Shown here: positions 34,570-46,335 of the stretch, in pieces
Layout of the letters: every line of letters starts with the position of its first letter
How positions within the stretch are numbered: position 1 is the first letter of the stretch
Source of the DNA: Ceriagrion tenellum
Lineage: Eukaryota > Arthropoda > Insecta > Odonata > Coenagrionidae
NCBI GenBank assembly: GCA_963169105.1
Contig: OY720643.1
Location: 81,451,696-81,515,695 of the forward strand
Length of the DNA: 64,000 nucleotides
Direction of reading: 5' to 3'
Position numbers and translations under genes: made by a program
Notes under the pieces: generated by a model
Databases searched by the model: none
Told to the model about the DNA's origin: nothing
The model's input: only the letters and a program-made list of their open reading frames with translations

Positions 34570-34980
34570 AGCATCATAGCATCTAATACTATTAATATTA
34601 TAAATGTGAAAGTTTGTATGTTTGGATGTTTGTTACTCCATCACGCAAAAACTACTGAAGCGATTGAGCAGAAATTTTTTATGTAAATAGAAAATATATT
34701 TTTGAGTAATATATTAAAAATCCCTCAGGACCCCTTAAGGCCCCCCAAAGGCCCCTCTGGTGGTCCATGCTAACATTGGGTTTGGTGAAGCGGTTTTATT
34801 TTTTGATTTTAAAAAGTACTATCACTCAAGACAGAGGGCTGAAATTTTTTTATCGGATGGCTGAATAAATGACAATTTTAATTCTTCCAATCGATTTTCT
34901 GTTACGTTTCGTATTCGTATGAAAGTCATGTTTTTAGTTGGAAAATCTTACATTATATCTGAAATAAAAAAATCATATTT
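34570..34980 (+). repeat. Dispersed repeat R2 (TTTGTATGTTTGGATG type)
   Basis: attaatattataaatgtgaa, agtttgtatgtttggatg, ttactccatcacgcaaaaac and tactgaagcgattgagcaga form a word series widespread in insect genomes (AAATG.GAAAGTTTGT..., TCACGC.AAAACTACTGAACCGAT..., GAAATTT). The related pieces at 43845, 46340 and 47130 share the same order. I have seen such sequence reported with Helitrons and other elements, but I cannot assign the family with certainty. A C-rich run at 34730-34765 is part of this copy. Confidence 0.5.
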
Positions 34981-35640
34981 CCTTGGCAACCAAAGATTGG
35001 ATCATCAAAAGATATTCACGCTTCTTTAACCTTTCAGCTGCGGCAGCTAGATCGCAAGTCTTCCACTGTGTGCGGGAAATAATCGAAGGAGGCCAGTCCA
35101 TCTTTTCCGCCGCAAGGGACAGAGCAGGTAGAAGACCCTTGCAATCCCTTCCCGACCCTTTTCCAGAGGTTCCGCGGAAAACACCACTCCCAATTAGTGA
35201 CGGATTAGTGGAACATCAGTTAATTTGGCCAAATTTTTTAATCGGCGAATATCTGAAAAATAAGTTTTATATGAAGTTTGTTCGTAATTACTGTTTAATT
35301 TGATACCCAACAGCAAGGAAATCCGTTGATTTTTACCCACATTTAGATGAAAAATATTAGTAGCTCATGGCAACAATGCGACCGCTGACGAGCGAGGGAA
35401 GGACTCGTTCTGGTAGGAAACGAGGATTGCCAATAGTCCCCCTCAAAGAAGAAAGAGTTTGAGCCATAAAGATAAGAAGGGGCTTGAGGAGCAGGTAAGA
35501 AGAGTGGGTCGAACGTACAAGTTCGTTTTTCCCGCAGTTGCCCTTACACACGTACAAGTACGTTCCCCGCAGCAGGGATAAATAAATTTTTTTCCTGCAG
35601 GCCCATGATATCATGTTGAGAGAATATCTGTATACGAGAA
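34981..35640. other. GC-richer unclassified block
   Basis: A 106-codon + frame at 34983-35303 and an 85-codon - frame at 35357-35614 have no homology I recognise. The words cgtacaagttcg and cgtacaagtacg (35514 and 35551) repeat at close range. It may be an unclassified repeat. Confidence 0.3.
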
Positions 35641-35667
35641 CATATCGCGAATATCGTAAGAAGGACC

Positions 35668-35716
35668 TAGAGTCCCATGGGCCCCAATGGGTCTAGAGTC
35701 CTAAGGGCCCCATGAT
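35668..35716 (+). repeat. Short imperfect tandem duplication
   Basis: Two copies of about 24-27 bp, each with ctagagtcc.a.gggcccca, lie side by side. Confidence 0.6.
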
Positions 35717-36836
35717 GGATTGCTTAGGTGGGTAACCGATAAATTCAATACATATTTACAATAAGTATACATTCAACACTTCTGAGGGAAAGCCGTAAAT
35801 ATAATGTTTAAGTTTATTTTATAATGATCTGATAACAATGCTTTAATGATGACCAGTGTTTATAAGCATTAAACGAAAAAATACATTAAAAATCCAACAC
35901 AAAAATACCATAAAATGATACCTATATCAAGAAAAATGGGAAACTAATTCGGTCAACTTCCAGAGGTGTTTCTCGGGATACACTAAGAACCGCACAAATA
36001 TCATCCTAACCCAACCACGGAAGGGTACCCAGCTGTAAATCTGGTTCAAATATTCACCCGTCTGTTACGAAACTTCAATCTCTTTTAATATGGCGGAAAC
36101 TACAAAAACGTCACTGCATTCACTTTACCCGAAAGAAGAACGGGGTATTCTGCTAAATGAACGCCATCTATGCATGAAAATTGACAATTGCCCTAAGAAT
36201 CAACATATATTTTTTATTTAAAAACTAAAACCAATGATTATGGCTACCCTTCACGCCTAAGACGCAGTCCAGGTAACGGAGGATTAATTGGTCAAATAAA
36301 CATGGCTGCTGCTGCAAATGAACCGTTTGACATTTTCAACCACTGGATTGTACCCCTACTCTCCAATCCTGTTTGATGATACTCAACGCCCATATCAAAA
36401 ATGAATATCGCAACTGAAATAAGCCATTGAATGCAAATATATGCATTTGCACAAGGGAAGCGATTAAGTTCATTCACTCAGAAGACGACTCAAAGAAGAC
36501 CGATCAGTATTCTTCAGGTTTTGTGGCTTTCGTATGTAATAAATTCAGTGTTTTTCATAATCGTTGAGTTTCAACGGGTACATTTTGCTAGCGTATTATA
36601 AATATTTCTACAACATATTTCTACAGTAATATTTATATTCCACATATAATAAAATGTTTTTACACCACATGTTACATACGCTTGGGACATAAATACCATA
36701 AAATAACTTATGAGTTATCTTAAAATCCTCTAATTTCGTATTTAGTCTTGTTATTTGAGCACAATTTCCATGTAATACATAATGTTGGAAGGTAATAAGA
36801 ATTCGTCTCACCCCAATTAAGTTTAGATATTGAGTA
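35717..36836. other. AT-rich DNA, no feature recognised
   Basis: No coding or repeat signal was recognised. Confidence 0.35.
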
Positions 36837-37012
36837 CAGTTTATCCGGGTTGATTCATATTAACGGACAACAGTTTCGCTAACGTTATAGCTAGCGTCGT
36901 CTGGTCCGGAAGTATCTGACGTCGCTTTCAGAACCTGACAACGCTAGCTGTAACGTTAGTGAAACGGTTGTCCGTTAATATGAATTAATGCGAGAGGAAC
37001 CCGAATAAACTG
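36837..37012. mobile_element. Fold-back MITE (176 bp)
   Basis: Imperfect inverted arms cover nearly the whole unit. The termini are cagtttatccgggtt (36837-36851) and aacccgaataaactg (36998-37012), and matched interior words include tattaacggacaac, gctaacgtta and gctagcgt. The right arm has a roughly 10-bp insertion relative to the left. No target duplication could be fixed. The terminal word ttatccgggttga also occurs near 5400. Confidence 0.7.
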
Positions 37013-37479
37013 AAATCAAAAAATCATTGCGGCAGCCTCCATACCAAGGTTTGACGTTCTTCAGGACACAGTCTATAAGCCTAGTGTAATCAAGAGGCTC
37101 TCGATGATAATAAAACATATTCCAAATAATGCCAAGCAGTGTCGCAAAACATGGTAACTAGTTTTTTATAGACGGTAAAGGTTTTTTTTACCGACGTTCA
37201 ACATGTTTCACGTCTTCAAAATTACCGAGTAACTTGAAATATATTACAATATGCAGTATTAATATCATACAAATAAAATCGATGATGACAACTCTACTAA
37301 AGATGTACTTTATTTAATACAATACTTGTCCTACTCTTCACCAGTCATCAATGACTCAAACTATGCATTTTGTATGTCGCTTCCCTTGATTGCCACAGAA
37401 TGGATTACACATAATGATGCACCTCATTATGGCTGTTTTAGAAATAAAGTGGGGGTTAATATATCACTGTGAATTAAAT
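37013..37479. other. AT-rich DNA, no feature recognised
   Basis: Nothing assignable. Confidence 0.35.
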
Positions 37480-37566
37480 TTACCCTGGAAAAATCATTAC
37501 CTTGACAGGGATTTATTAATTTCTTGTCAGGTGTGTTGGCTATTCGCACCACAAAGCTACATTAAT
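37480..37566 (-). repeat. tRNA-derived SINE (family S1), degenerate - copy
   Basis: On the - strand, gctttgtggtgcgaatagcc and aacacacctgacaag align with the SINE head, and ccctgtcaaggtaatgattt with its tail. The box B region is badly decayed. It lies about 140 bp left of the hAT element. Confidence 0.5.
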
Positions 37567-37697
37567 CCAAAGCGATTTCCGAAGAATAGTTTCATACGAT
37601 ACAGATAAAGGTACTCGTCTTCGATCCAACTAGTAGAACATGGTACGAGGCGAGTGTTCGCACTATAGAACATACACTTAGTTCTTATTTAGTGATG

Positions 37698-37705
37698 TAT
37701 CCCGT
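37698..37705. repeat. hAT target-site duplication, left (TATCCCGT)
   Basis: Matches TATTCCGT at 39191-39198 with one mismatch. hAT elements duplicate 8 bp. Confidence 0.75.
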
Positions 37706-39190
37706 CAGAGTTGGGCAGTATCGAAAATACATGTATTTCAAATACGTATTTTTGATACATTTGTATTTTGTATCGAAAATACATTTTAGGTGATGTAATT
37801 TGTATTTGAATCGAAAATACATTTTAAGAGAATTTTTTATTTTTCAAATACTAAAAATACTTATCACGTCACTTATATATACATTGTCGGAAATCGGTTT
37901 TGTTACATTGGTTTAGTTTCATCTTTCTCATCCTGAATAAATTCCTGCCGTTGGTCGGGTTTTGGCTCTACCTTTTTTCCCAACTCATGGCGCCAGAGGG
38001 GTAAGAGCGAATAACCAATCAGAGGCGCTCCCCCTTCCACCTCAGTTCCCCCTCCCCAATCCATGCGGCCGGCCAGTATTGCCAGACCTAAGGAATAAAT
38101 ACACGTGGGGCGTCAAGCCCGGCTTGAGGTCTACTGTCCAATAAAAAAGTCGAGTCCTTTGAGTTTAGGACGCTGTATCTTCAAGGAAGGTCAACCTAGT
38201 TAAACTAAATAAAATGCGTACGATAGAATGATAATTTATACGTTTACTGATTTGAGTAAATAATTTTTTCTATCCTTATTTACACTATCACGATATTTGT
38301 TTTGAAAAAAGGCCCTGTTTTTGCCTCTCAAACCCGATGGTCCAACTTTATGTTATCGCCATTCTCTTAATATTTGTTGTAGAGATTAAAGAATTTGATA
38401 TAAGTTAGCCAAATATGTTTTTAACATAATAGAGGAAAAAAGATGTTTCTATGTTGAGTTTTACACCAGCTGATGTAAAAGTTGTAAACCTCGGAAAATT
38501 CCGAAACTAACGATGCGACAGCGGTTTGAGTTATACCGTTGTAACCGCAATGACACGTAATACTGATCATATATTACTAGTTTCATCTTGCTAGGGTGGG
38601 TTCAATCATACTTATAAAATTGGGGAGATGGATTGCTGAATGGATAGGTTCAAGAAGACATTCTTCCACGTACGATTCAGAACTGGAATCGTAGCAATCG
38701 AGTGGATCAGTAGAGGAAGTGCCGAGGATGGGTAAAACAGAGAGTAGATGTTTTTTTTCCTACGCGGTTGATTCATTTTGTTATAAATATATCAATTATC
38801 TTTGTCCATATATTTCTTTTTTTGTATGCTCAGAACTTTTGACAGTATTAGTAGTCTTAATGGCATGTTTTTATAGTGAGGAGATGGAATCCTGCATGAT
38901 TGGGACTTGGTTCAATTGTTTTTGATTCTTCATGATTTCATTGTCATGATGTGTGGATTGAGTATAACTTTCGTTAGTTGAGCATGCTTGGTGTGAAGTC
39001 GCACCCTTCCACGAGCCATTGTCGTGGCTTTCAGGGTATATGCTGTATTTTATACTTTTAAATGCATTTTGAAAATATTATTTTGTATTTTCAGAAATTT
39101 TGGCAGAGTATTTTGTATCTAAAATACATTGAGGTAAGTATTTTGTTTTTGTACCTAAAATATATTTTCCATGTATTTTCCCCAACTCTG
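37706..39190. mobile_element. Non-autonomous hAT transposon, 1,485 bp
   Basis: Perfect 10-bp terminal inverted repeats CAGAGTTGGG / CCCAACTCTG are followed on both sides by about 150 bp dense in atgtatttt and aaaatacat words. These subterminal repeats are typical binding arrays of hAT transposases. An 8-bp target duplication flanks the element with one mismatch. The interior (37950-38150) is GC-richer. A 68-codon frame at 38719-38925 has no transposase features, and I find no BED finger or hAT dimerisation region, so the element depends on a transposase made elsewhere. Confidence 0.85.
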
Positions 39191-39198
39191 TATTCCGT
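39191..39198. repeat. hAT target-site duplication, right (TATTCCGT)
   Basis: Partner of 37698-37705, one mismatch. Confidence 0.75.
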
Positions 39199-39212
39199 TA
39201 GGAATTTTTATT

Positions 39213-39302
39213 GGATTGAAATGGCTTGGTAGGGTTATTGACAGAGTCAAATGACCAGTAATATCAGGTTCCACTCCCATTTAAGTCAAAACATTTTTAG
39301 AA
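39213..39302 (+). repeat. tRNA-derived SINE (family S1), degenerate + copy
   Basis: atggcttggtagggttatt is the head, caggttccactccca fits box B at 10 of 11 positions, and the tail aagtcaaaacattttt follows. With the - strand copy at 37480 it brackets the hAT element in inverted orientation. Confidence 0.5.
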
Positions 39303-40600
39303 GCAAATTTATTTGCTTTGGCACATATCCTTGCACCCGTAAATTTGATTGATTGTGAGTACCACATAATTTGAGCAATCATTTATAAATCATCAAAGAG
39401 AGGGTCAATTAATATGAAAGATGAAAAAATAATATTTGAAGTCACTATATAACTCTCGCACTTGATAGTAAATCAATTAAAATGAAAAAAATTAAATTAC
39501 TCCGATTGATATTTTTGGTTTAAATTGCTAAAAATTATTGAAGCAAAAATAGAGTTAAAACCGATGAGGACAGAGTATTTCAATGAAACAAGACTTTAAA
39601 ATGAGATAATATGTTACACAAATAGCATGTAATAATGATGAATAAAATTATAGCGACTCACGGTTCTACAGGACCTGTTAACCTAATCTATAAGCGTTTA
39701 GCCATGATAAAGAGATTCTGAATGCATTGATGTGCTCTATTAAAAAAAATATAATATGAACAAGTATGTAAAAGGATGATTTCTGTCATCATCATACTTG
39801 AAAAAAATTGTAATTCATACCATCTATTGTTTCAAAATATTAGGATATTTGGGCCAATTCTTTGGCTAGAATCACATTTTAGAAAAAAACCACATGTTAG
39901 AAAACACAATGTTGCATTTTCTAATTCCACTTAGCAGGCAGTGATATGGGCTCTAGAAATGACTAATGCTAGGCGAAATTTGTTGTTGGGTTATATCCAA
40001 TACTTAAAGTATGCTAAACATATCATAGGTACGATAGCCAATTATTAATTGTTCTTAATAATTTTAGCTATGTAAGTTGTAAAGTAAGTGACACTGACTA
40101 CTGTATTTAAGGGTAGAAAATGTTTAAATAACCCCATATTATTACATAGAACTTTCTCCAAATTAAAATTCAGTTCCTTAGGGAGCGCCAAATCTAAGCC
40201 CAAATACCACATCAATTTTTGGTAAAATTAAACGTTTCGGAATAAATTTAAGCCAGGCAAAATAAAGGCAACAGAATTTAAATTTATATAAAAGTTAGAC
40301 AACCAGCTAGTGTGTATACTGCAGGACTAAATGAACTTTGCAAAAAGGACTTGAAACGGTTGAGTAGCGTTTAGAATATTTTTCATTGTCTTCAGCAAAT
40401 TGCACTTATTTTCTCTCCTGGTGATTTGCCAAGCCAAAACGTGTACATGCACAAACCGATGGAGAAGTGACTAAAATAGGCACATTAAGACGGGCTTTCG
40501 CGAATTATTACTTGTATGAAGATAATAGCAGTGCATTTCTCGACTCAACCCCAAGGTCAAACCCCTCCTTTAATTAGGGCCTTGCATAGCGTTCCTTCTT
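39303..40600. other. AT-rich DNA, no feature recognised
   Basis: Nothing assignable. Confidence 0.35.
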
Positions 40601-41290
40601 TGCACTTCCAAGTCCTTCATTACGGCGAGGAATGCCTGTAATTTGTTTCAAGGGGACTGACTGCCCCGCATACATTCAACGTGTTCCATTTTGTCCTTTT
40701 TGCCAAACACCCTGAAGCCTTTTGTTCCTCCTCGAAGCTGCTGCATTTCCTCCCACCCCCCATCCCACCCGAACACCACCGACCAACACGGCGATCCTCT
40801 ACCAAAATCCTTCTCATTCCACTTTTTTTTGGCGTCTGTGTGTGCACATCCTACCTTCGTACTCCGGACGGTGGTGCCCTCTTCCCCCCGGGCGGATTTT
40901 TGGGCAACTAAGCAATTAAGCCGTCGGAGAAGACAGAGTGAAACGGAAGTCGCCGCGCCATGCGCGCTTCGCCCGTCATTTGTCTTCCGAATCGTCTCCC
41001 CCCCCTCCTACCCCACCCCTCACCCGTTTAAAAGGAAAGGCATTCGTTACGGACGAAAGAGTAGGGCCTCATGGGAAGGTAGGTGTGTGGAAGGACCCGG
41101 GAAAGGATGCGTGCACTGTCCTGAGAGAGTGTTCATTAGATTCGGCGGAGAGGGAGTGGGAAGGGGACTTAAAATGCCCTCCGAACTCAATTAATGCAAA
41201 AGCGTGCAAATTTCCACCACCACGGATTCACTTAACTTGCACTCCGCGGGTGTCACTTGGTTAGAGACGCGTGAACGACGACCGAATGCA
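40601..41290. promoter_or_regulatory. GC-rich island, candidate regulatory or unique region
   Basis: The composition shifts sharply to GC/CpG-rich DNA (cgccgcgccatgcgcgctt near 40955, plus C-runs). Overlapping + frames of 167, 108 and 76 codons are proline/arginine-rich low-complexity translations. They overlap one another in different frames, which argues against coding. aattaatgcaaaa (41190-41202) resembles a homeodomain/POU site. An unrecognised exon cannot be excluded. Confidence 0.3.
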
Positions 41291-42340
41291 TTTTCATGAG
41301 GACAGAATCGTACCTAAAGATAGGTCAAAACTGACATGTGTTCTGCGATTTGAGGTCATCTATTCATAAATAACATCCCACTGAATCCGGGAAGACGATC
41401 GAAAGGAGATTACCTCTTTTGCACCCCGTTTTAGTGACTATATTTTTTACTATAACTATCAATTACAAAGTATACGTTTTACCGGTTGGCACGGAACATG
41501 GTAATTTATTCTCACCGGTAAACTCACTATAGTTATCTATAATCAACATTCTTTTCTACTATTAGAATGCGCTTTAGCTACAATGGTCATATGTCCAATT
41601 ATTATAATCTTAAAGTGGCCAGTAGGTTATCATAAACTTATATGATATACGTTGAAGGCAGTAAATGCTAATTGTGCTATGGTGATTACCAACGTGTTCA
41701 AATGCGGGCAGAATTAACCGACATTTGGTGCAATTGCAAGAAGCTAGTGTTGAAAGTTGGTGATTTGAGAAATGTAATGGACAACTATTTAATAAAATTA
41801 AACCGTCTATGAAATAACAATATCTACCTGAGAGCATTTGTAATACTAATTCATATATATGTATCTTTTGTGGCACGACATTTCGGTAATTGTACAAAAC
41901 ATTATCATTTCATCCCAAGAATAAGAGCAATATGGCACAATTAATCATGACATTTTTATCTGCATGATTTGGAGCATTCACTGCCTAGGCACTTCAAACC
42001 TCAGAAGCTGCAGACAATACACATATCGGCACATTGCTTTAACAATTAAGCCGAATGCTAATATACGTAAATTCATCAATCGAAGCGCCAAAGAACTGCA
42101 CATTAGAATTCATACTTAAGAGTACTACGTAAAAAATTGTCAAATATAAATAAGTAGATAAAAATGATCGATTGAGGAGGTGCATTTTGTGTACTGGAGT
42201 GGAGGTGGGTGGATTGGTATTGGCAAAAAGTAGATGCATGAATGACTCGGGGAATAGAGGAAGGTTTTTGATAAACTTGGCGTTATTTTTGGCTCATTCA
42301 TTACGTAAAGCTCGGTTTGTCGTTCCATTTGACGAACGGA
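41291..42340. other. No feature recognised
   Basis: AT-rich; a 95-codon - strand frame (41610-41897) has no homology. Confidence 0.35.
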
Positions 42341-42600
42341 TAACTGAACTCAACTGATTTCCAAATGGAGCCACAAACACGGCTACAGGAGTTTTTCTGC
42401 TACTTACTGAATGCGAACCGGGACTTCCGGGATGTTTAAACCTCTAGCCACCTCAAGAGTCGTTTACGTAGGAGACTTTATGTCCTCCGGCCTCACTTAA
42501 TGCAAATCTTGCTCGAATGCAGAATTCATTAGTTATTCCCATTCCGTAATAATTTCCTCGGTGATTAAAGGGTGATTAATGTGCGAAAACAATATAAATC
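42341..42600. promoter_or_regulatory. Candidate enhancer-like block with POU/homeodomain words
   Basis: A compact, less AT-rich block contains ttaatgcaaat (about 42498-42508, with the POU octamer ATGCAAAT), followed within 90 bp by cattagttatt, gtaataatt and gattaaagggtgattaatg. Clusters of TAAT/GATTAA words next to an octamer are typical of developmental enhancers. Such words are also common by chance in AT-rich DNA, so this is an inference. Confidence 0.3.
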
Positions 42601-42771
42601 AACTAAAACATATAGAAATATGCATAGTGACGGAATAGTCTGGAACAATTTTGTTGTCAGATATACGGTTCATAAATAAAATAACATTATGAGGAGAAGA
42701 GCGATTCTTTGAAAATTGCAAAGGAAATATATCAATGTTTCCGCAAATCGACCCGATCGACCGATTGAATT

Positions 42772-42783
42772 CATTTACTAATA
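42772..42783. repeat. Target-site duplication, left (catttactaata)
   Basis: An exact 12-bp copy recurs at 42969-42980, flanking the fold-back insertion. Confidence 0.8.
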
Positions 42784-42968
42784 AATTTCTCGGGCTCGCC
42801 ACCGGGTAAGATTTTTATAGACAGCCGACGTTTCGGGTTCCGACTCGTCACCCATTCTCAAGGTGACGAGTCGGAACCCGAAACGTCGGCTGTCTATAAA
42901 AATCTTACCCGGTGGCGAGCCCGAGAAATTTACACTAATTTAATTCGCCGGGAAAGTGTAAAATCATA
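42784..42968 (+). mobile_element. Fold-back element (probably Penelope-like), 185 bp
   Basis: Perfect inverted arms of about 70 bp (42784-42852 and 42862-42930) enclose a 9-nt loop. A 37-nt one-sided extension follows (42932-42968), including ttcgccgggaaag. The whole insertion is flanked by a 12-bp direct duplication. The arms contain cccgaaacgtcggctg, a phrase I associate with Penelope-like element ends in arthropods. Design and duplication size parallel the elements at 16572-17282 and 61041-61375. The + orientation is inferred from the extension on the right. No coding sequence is present. Confidence 0.65.
42825..42862 (-). ncRNA. Degenerate hammerhead-like motif within the fold-back
   Basis: The - strand reads CTTGAGAATG, then a stem GGGT...ACCC enclosing gacgagtcgga, then GAAAC and GTCGG. 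This follows the hammerhead order CUGANGA-stem II-GAAA-stem III, but the first core strand is altered. The palindromic context would also compete with the fold, so activity is unlikely. Confidence 0.35.
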
Positions 42969-42980
42969 CATTTACTAATA
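42969..42980. repeat. Target-site duplication, right (catttactaata)
   Basis: Exact partner of 42772-42783. Confidence 0.8.
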
Positions 42981-43035
42981 CTTTATATTCTGCTAGCCAC
43001 CTCAATCACGTGTGGCATGGGGTGTTGGAACTTCA
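42981..43035 (-). repeat. 3' end fragment of CR1-like LINE
   Basis: ctttatattctgctagccac, ctcaatcac and gtgtggcatggggtgtt match the family end. The fold-back element inserted at or right beside its end. Confidence 0.5.
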
Positions 43036-43844
43036 CAATAGAATCCATACTATAGAGTAATGAATGAAAATATTTTAAACTTAAATTTAGGGTAGGAATT
43101 GTAAAAGTTAAGGGGTAGAGCAAGGAGGTGATTTGTCTGTCATCGATTTATGATATGTAAGTGACATGCTGTTTTTGATATAATCGCCAATGATAGGAAG
43201 AAATAAGGAATTTATTAGGCATAAGTTTGGCGGGGTTAATGCCACATTTTTTTTCTCTTCTATTATTTATAAAGCCATAACACGAGGCCAAAATAACTGT
43301 CACCGTGTCGTGTCGATCACTCTCGTGATCTGCATTTTTCAAGTAAGCTTGGACTGGCTTGCAGCCTCCCAGTCTACGACAACTTCCAGCTTAGTCCTCC
43401 AATCAGCGTTGTCAGAATTTCTGCTTAGTAAATTTTACACCTTCAGGCGTTACTGCCTGGAATTATTATATATTTGAATCCATACAAAAACAATCTTTGT
43501 ACCTTTCCACAACTCATGTTTTAATATGGATTCTGCATAGTAGTTGATTTAATCGAAACGTGCAGCTTTTATTAGTATTATATTAGAATCGCGAATCGCA
43601 TCGTTCCGCCAAGCATCCAAAACGTTCTTAAATGGCGTATTCGTAATTTAGCCTAACGAGAGCACATAATTAAGGGAATCAGCGGGAAGCTGAAGCAAAA
43701 TTATACGTTGCTGAGAGTGTGAACTAAGTCTGCCCATGAGCTAGAATGCACACAAAACTAAGACACCTGTAATTTACTAAAATGCCGAGGTGACACCACA
43801 GACTTACTAAGACACCATAATAAATTGTTCAATTTTCAGTTCAC
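43036..43844. other. No feature recognised
   Basis: A 95-codon + frame at 43190-43477 and a 64-codon - frame have no homology. Confidence 0.35.
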
Positions 43845-43990
43845 ATGTATATATGATGTGAAAATCGAAATCTGTCTGAATTTCTGTTTGTTAGACTGTT
43901 ATATGCTTTCACACCACTGACTGAATTCAAACTAGATTTGATACATATACTCTAAGGAACTTTGTATAATTTTTGGATTTTTATTTAAAA
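43845..43990 (+). repeat. Dispersed repeat R2, second copy
   Basis: gtgaaaatcgaaatctgtct, tgtttgttagactgttatat and gctttcacaccactgactga, then gatacatatactctaaggaa, follow the same order as the R2 word series (GTCTG..., TTTCACGCC..ACTGA, TGATACATATACTCTAAGGAACTTTG). Confidence 0.45.
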
Positions 43991-46335
43991 GATCTATGTT
44001 CCCCGTGTGAGACTTGTTTAAAACAAATTTTACTACAACAAAATAAATCAATGGTTGCTGTTTCATTTTTGCTTGTTTACATTATGTGCCTTTACAATAG
44101 GTTTATAATTCAAATTATCGGTCCTATGAAAAAATAAAGGTTTCCATTCCTTCTCTCTAACTACGTATTTGATTTTTTTTTTAATTTGCGTTTTTATATC
44201 CAAAACTTTTAATGTTTGCTCTATTTTTATTAAAAATTTAGGTGCGTATTATTTTTGTTTACAATTGCAGAAATGGCTTCCAATTGTAGCGTTTACAAGG
44301 GACGCACACGATGTATGTACAATGAATAATAACACAGAATTACGCCGAGATTTTAGTTATATTACTTTCCACTCCACCCACTCCAATAGAGGTTAATGTA
44401 AGCCTCCTTGTAAATGCATTTGGAACATCAGTTTTGGAGAATTTCTTTTACCCCATACAAAATTTTTACTTTATTTTTTTACTCTCAGCATAAATTCATG
44501 GGGCACATTCTCTTTTACAGACATTGCTCAGGATACTAAGGCAGGTCTCACTACTTTTAAACTTGCAAGATGAAAATTTTCGCATGACACATTTTACTTC
44601 TGGGCTTCTTAGGCATGGATGCTTTTATAGCCGTCATAGATAGTTCCTTGAATAACTAAGTTGCTTCTTCTTTTCAAGGGAATTTTTATAATACAAAGTA
44701 ATATGTAAGCAAATACGAAGATTAAAGGCAATATCAAAACAATATCGATTGTACAACTTAAAAGATTCATTTCTAGTTAAAAGTTTTCTCGTAAAAAGTA
44801 ATTCTGCAAATAACATCAATACCGAGACTCAAACTGCAAACTTATTGCATTTCATATGCCTATATTTTATGAAGCACCAAACAAAACTGACAAAATTCTC
44901 AACAGAGGACAGACCAGAACACAAAATAACTCAATGATTCAAAACAATATGTAGAATCCCGAAGAACAAAAACAGTAAAACAAAAATATTCAATAGCTTT
45001 AGTCGTTCACATTACCATTAAAGTTTTACGGCCTTGTTCCAAGATTATATTTTGCCACAATCACTAAGTTTAACATATATGGTGAAGAACACGTTGATAA
45101 ATCCCGAGCTTATTGGGTAATCAAAGCACCCAACATCGCGTCAACTATTGAATGATGGAAATGCATCGGCTTAACCTAACAGGTTCACAGATTCGTATCC
45201 TTCGAGGTAGAGTGTGGATAATCAATTCAGCGCTTTTCGAAGGGAGTGACCACTGAACAAGAGCTGCAAATACGCGGAAACGCATAAAGATAAGGGGAGT
45301 TGAGATATTCAATAATGGATTCATTCGCTCCAGATCCCGCGGAGCTGCTTATCGTCTTGTTCGTTCACCTTCTACACGCCGTGCTAGCAAAACGTGCATG
45401 GCTTCGAGATAAAGCGAGTCACTGTTCGTGGCAGCAGCTAAACCATTGGGCCACTCCGTCCTCCCATCAGAGCGACTGCTCAAAAATCACTGATCGGAAA
45501 GAAAGACATTTACGACGCATTCTTTCAGAAGCGTTCAACCCCGGATATTGACGGGACGGTTCGGTTGGCAAACCAGACTCGCTTAAAACTCTCTCAGAAG
45601 CTTTCAAAGCGCTCAAATCTGGCGTATTCAATCAATTACCTTGAAAAGAAGGAGCAACCTCGTTTTTATGGTACAATCTACAACGACTTTGAATGCATCC
45701 ATGACAAAGAAGGCTGGATTTTAAATGTGTTGAGCAAAAATTTTGATCTTGCAAGTTTTATAGTATGACCTGCCCAGTGAATATGAGTTAACATAATGAA
45801 ATTTCTTCAAACTTATTTTTTATATTATTAATTGAAACTTATGACTACAGGTCTTACGTACAAGTACTTAAAATCACTATTTTAAGAATCATCATATTAT
45901 AAATAGTTAATCATAAAATCCATTTTTTTGAAATGTTCTAGGAGAAGGAGAAAGTTTCTGATACTCATCACTTAATACAACGAAAAAAATAACAAACCCA
46001 TTCGTTTATTTCATGTATATGATCTACCGTAATCAATAAAATTCGTGGAAAAACTTATTTATAATCTTTAATATAATTCTAAACGCAGAGTAATAATTTA
46101 GTTGATGTGTTATATCTTCCTCGTCTTTCTTGTCTCCAGCCTTTATACATCTAAGATCAAAATTTGTTTACCCATTATCCACGAAGGAAGAAAATATCCT
46201 CGTTTTTCTATACCCTACTACAGGAATGTCAAATACAGCGATGACTAAGCGAAGTCAGTAAATTATCAACTCTCGTATTGTTGAGACAAATCAATAGGAT
46301 ATTAAATTCCTCTAAAATGTAATATAATTTCCTTT
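43991..46335. other. AT-rich DNA; unassigned GC-richer block at 45120-45700
   Basis: 45300-45551 and 45565-45768 are short + frames of 83 and 67 codons in the GC-richer block. A segment like LSEAFNPG and later LSEAFKAL recurs in different frames, but nothing is recognisable. On the - strand, tggcccaatggtttagctgc (about 45435-45460) looks like a pol III box A, with no box B partner. Confidence 0.3.

Noticed and set aside
40691..41194. 167-codon + frame and overlapping 108- and 76-codon frames
   Set aside because: Mutually overlapping, low-complexity, proline/arginine-rich, no homology. Explained by GC-rich DNA with few stop codons.
45430..45465. Box A-like tggcccaatgg on the - strand
   Set aside because: No box B at a suitable distance and no SINE tail.
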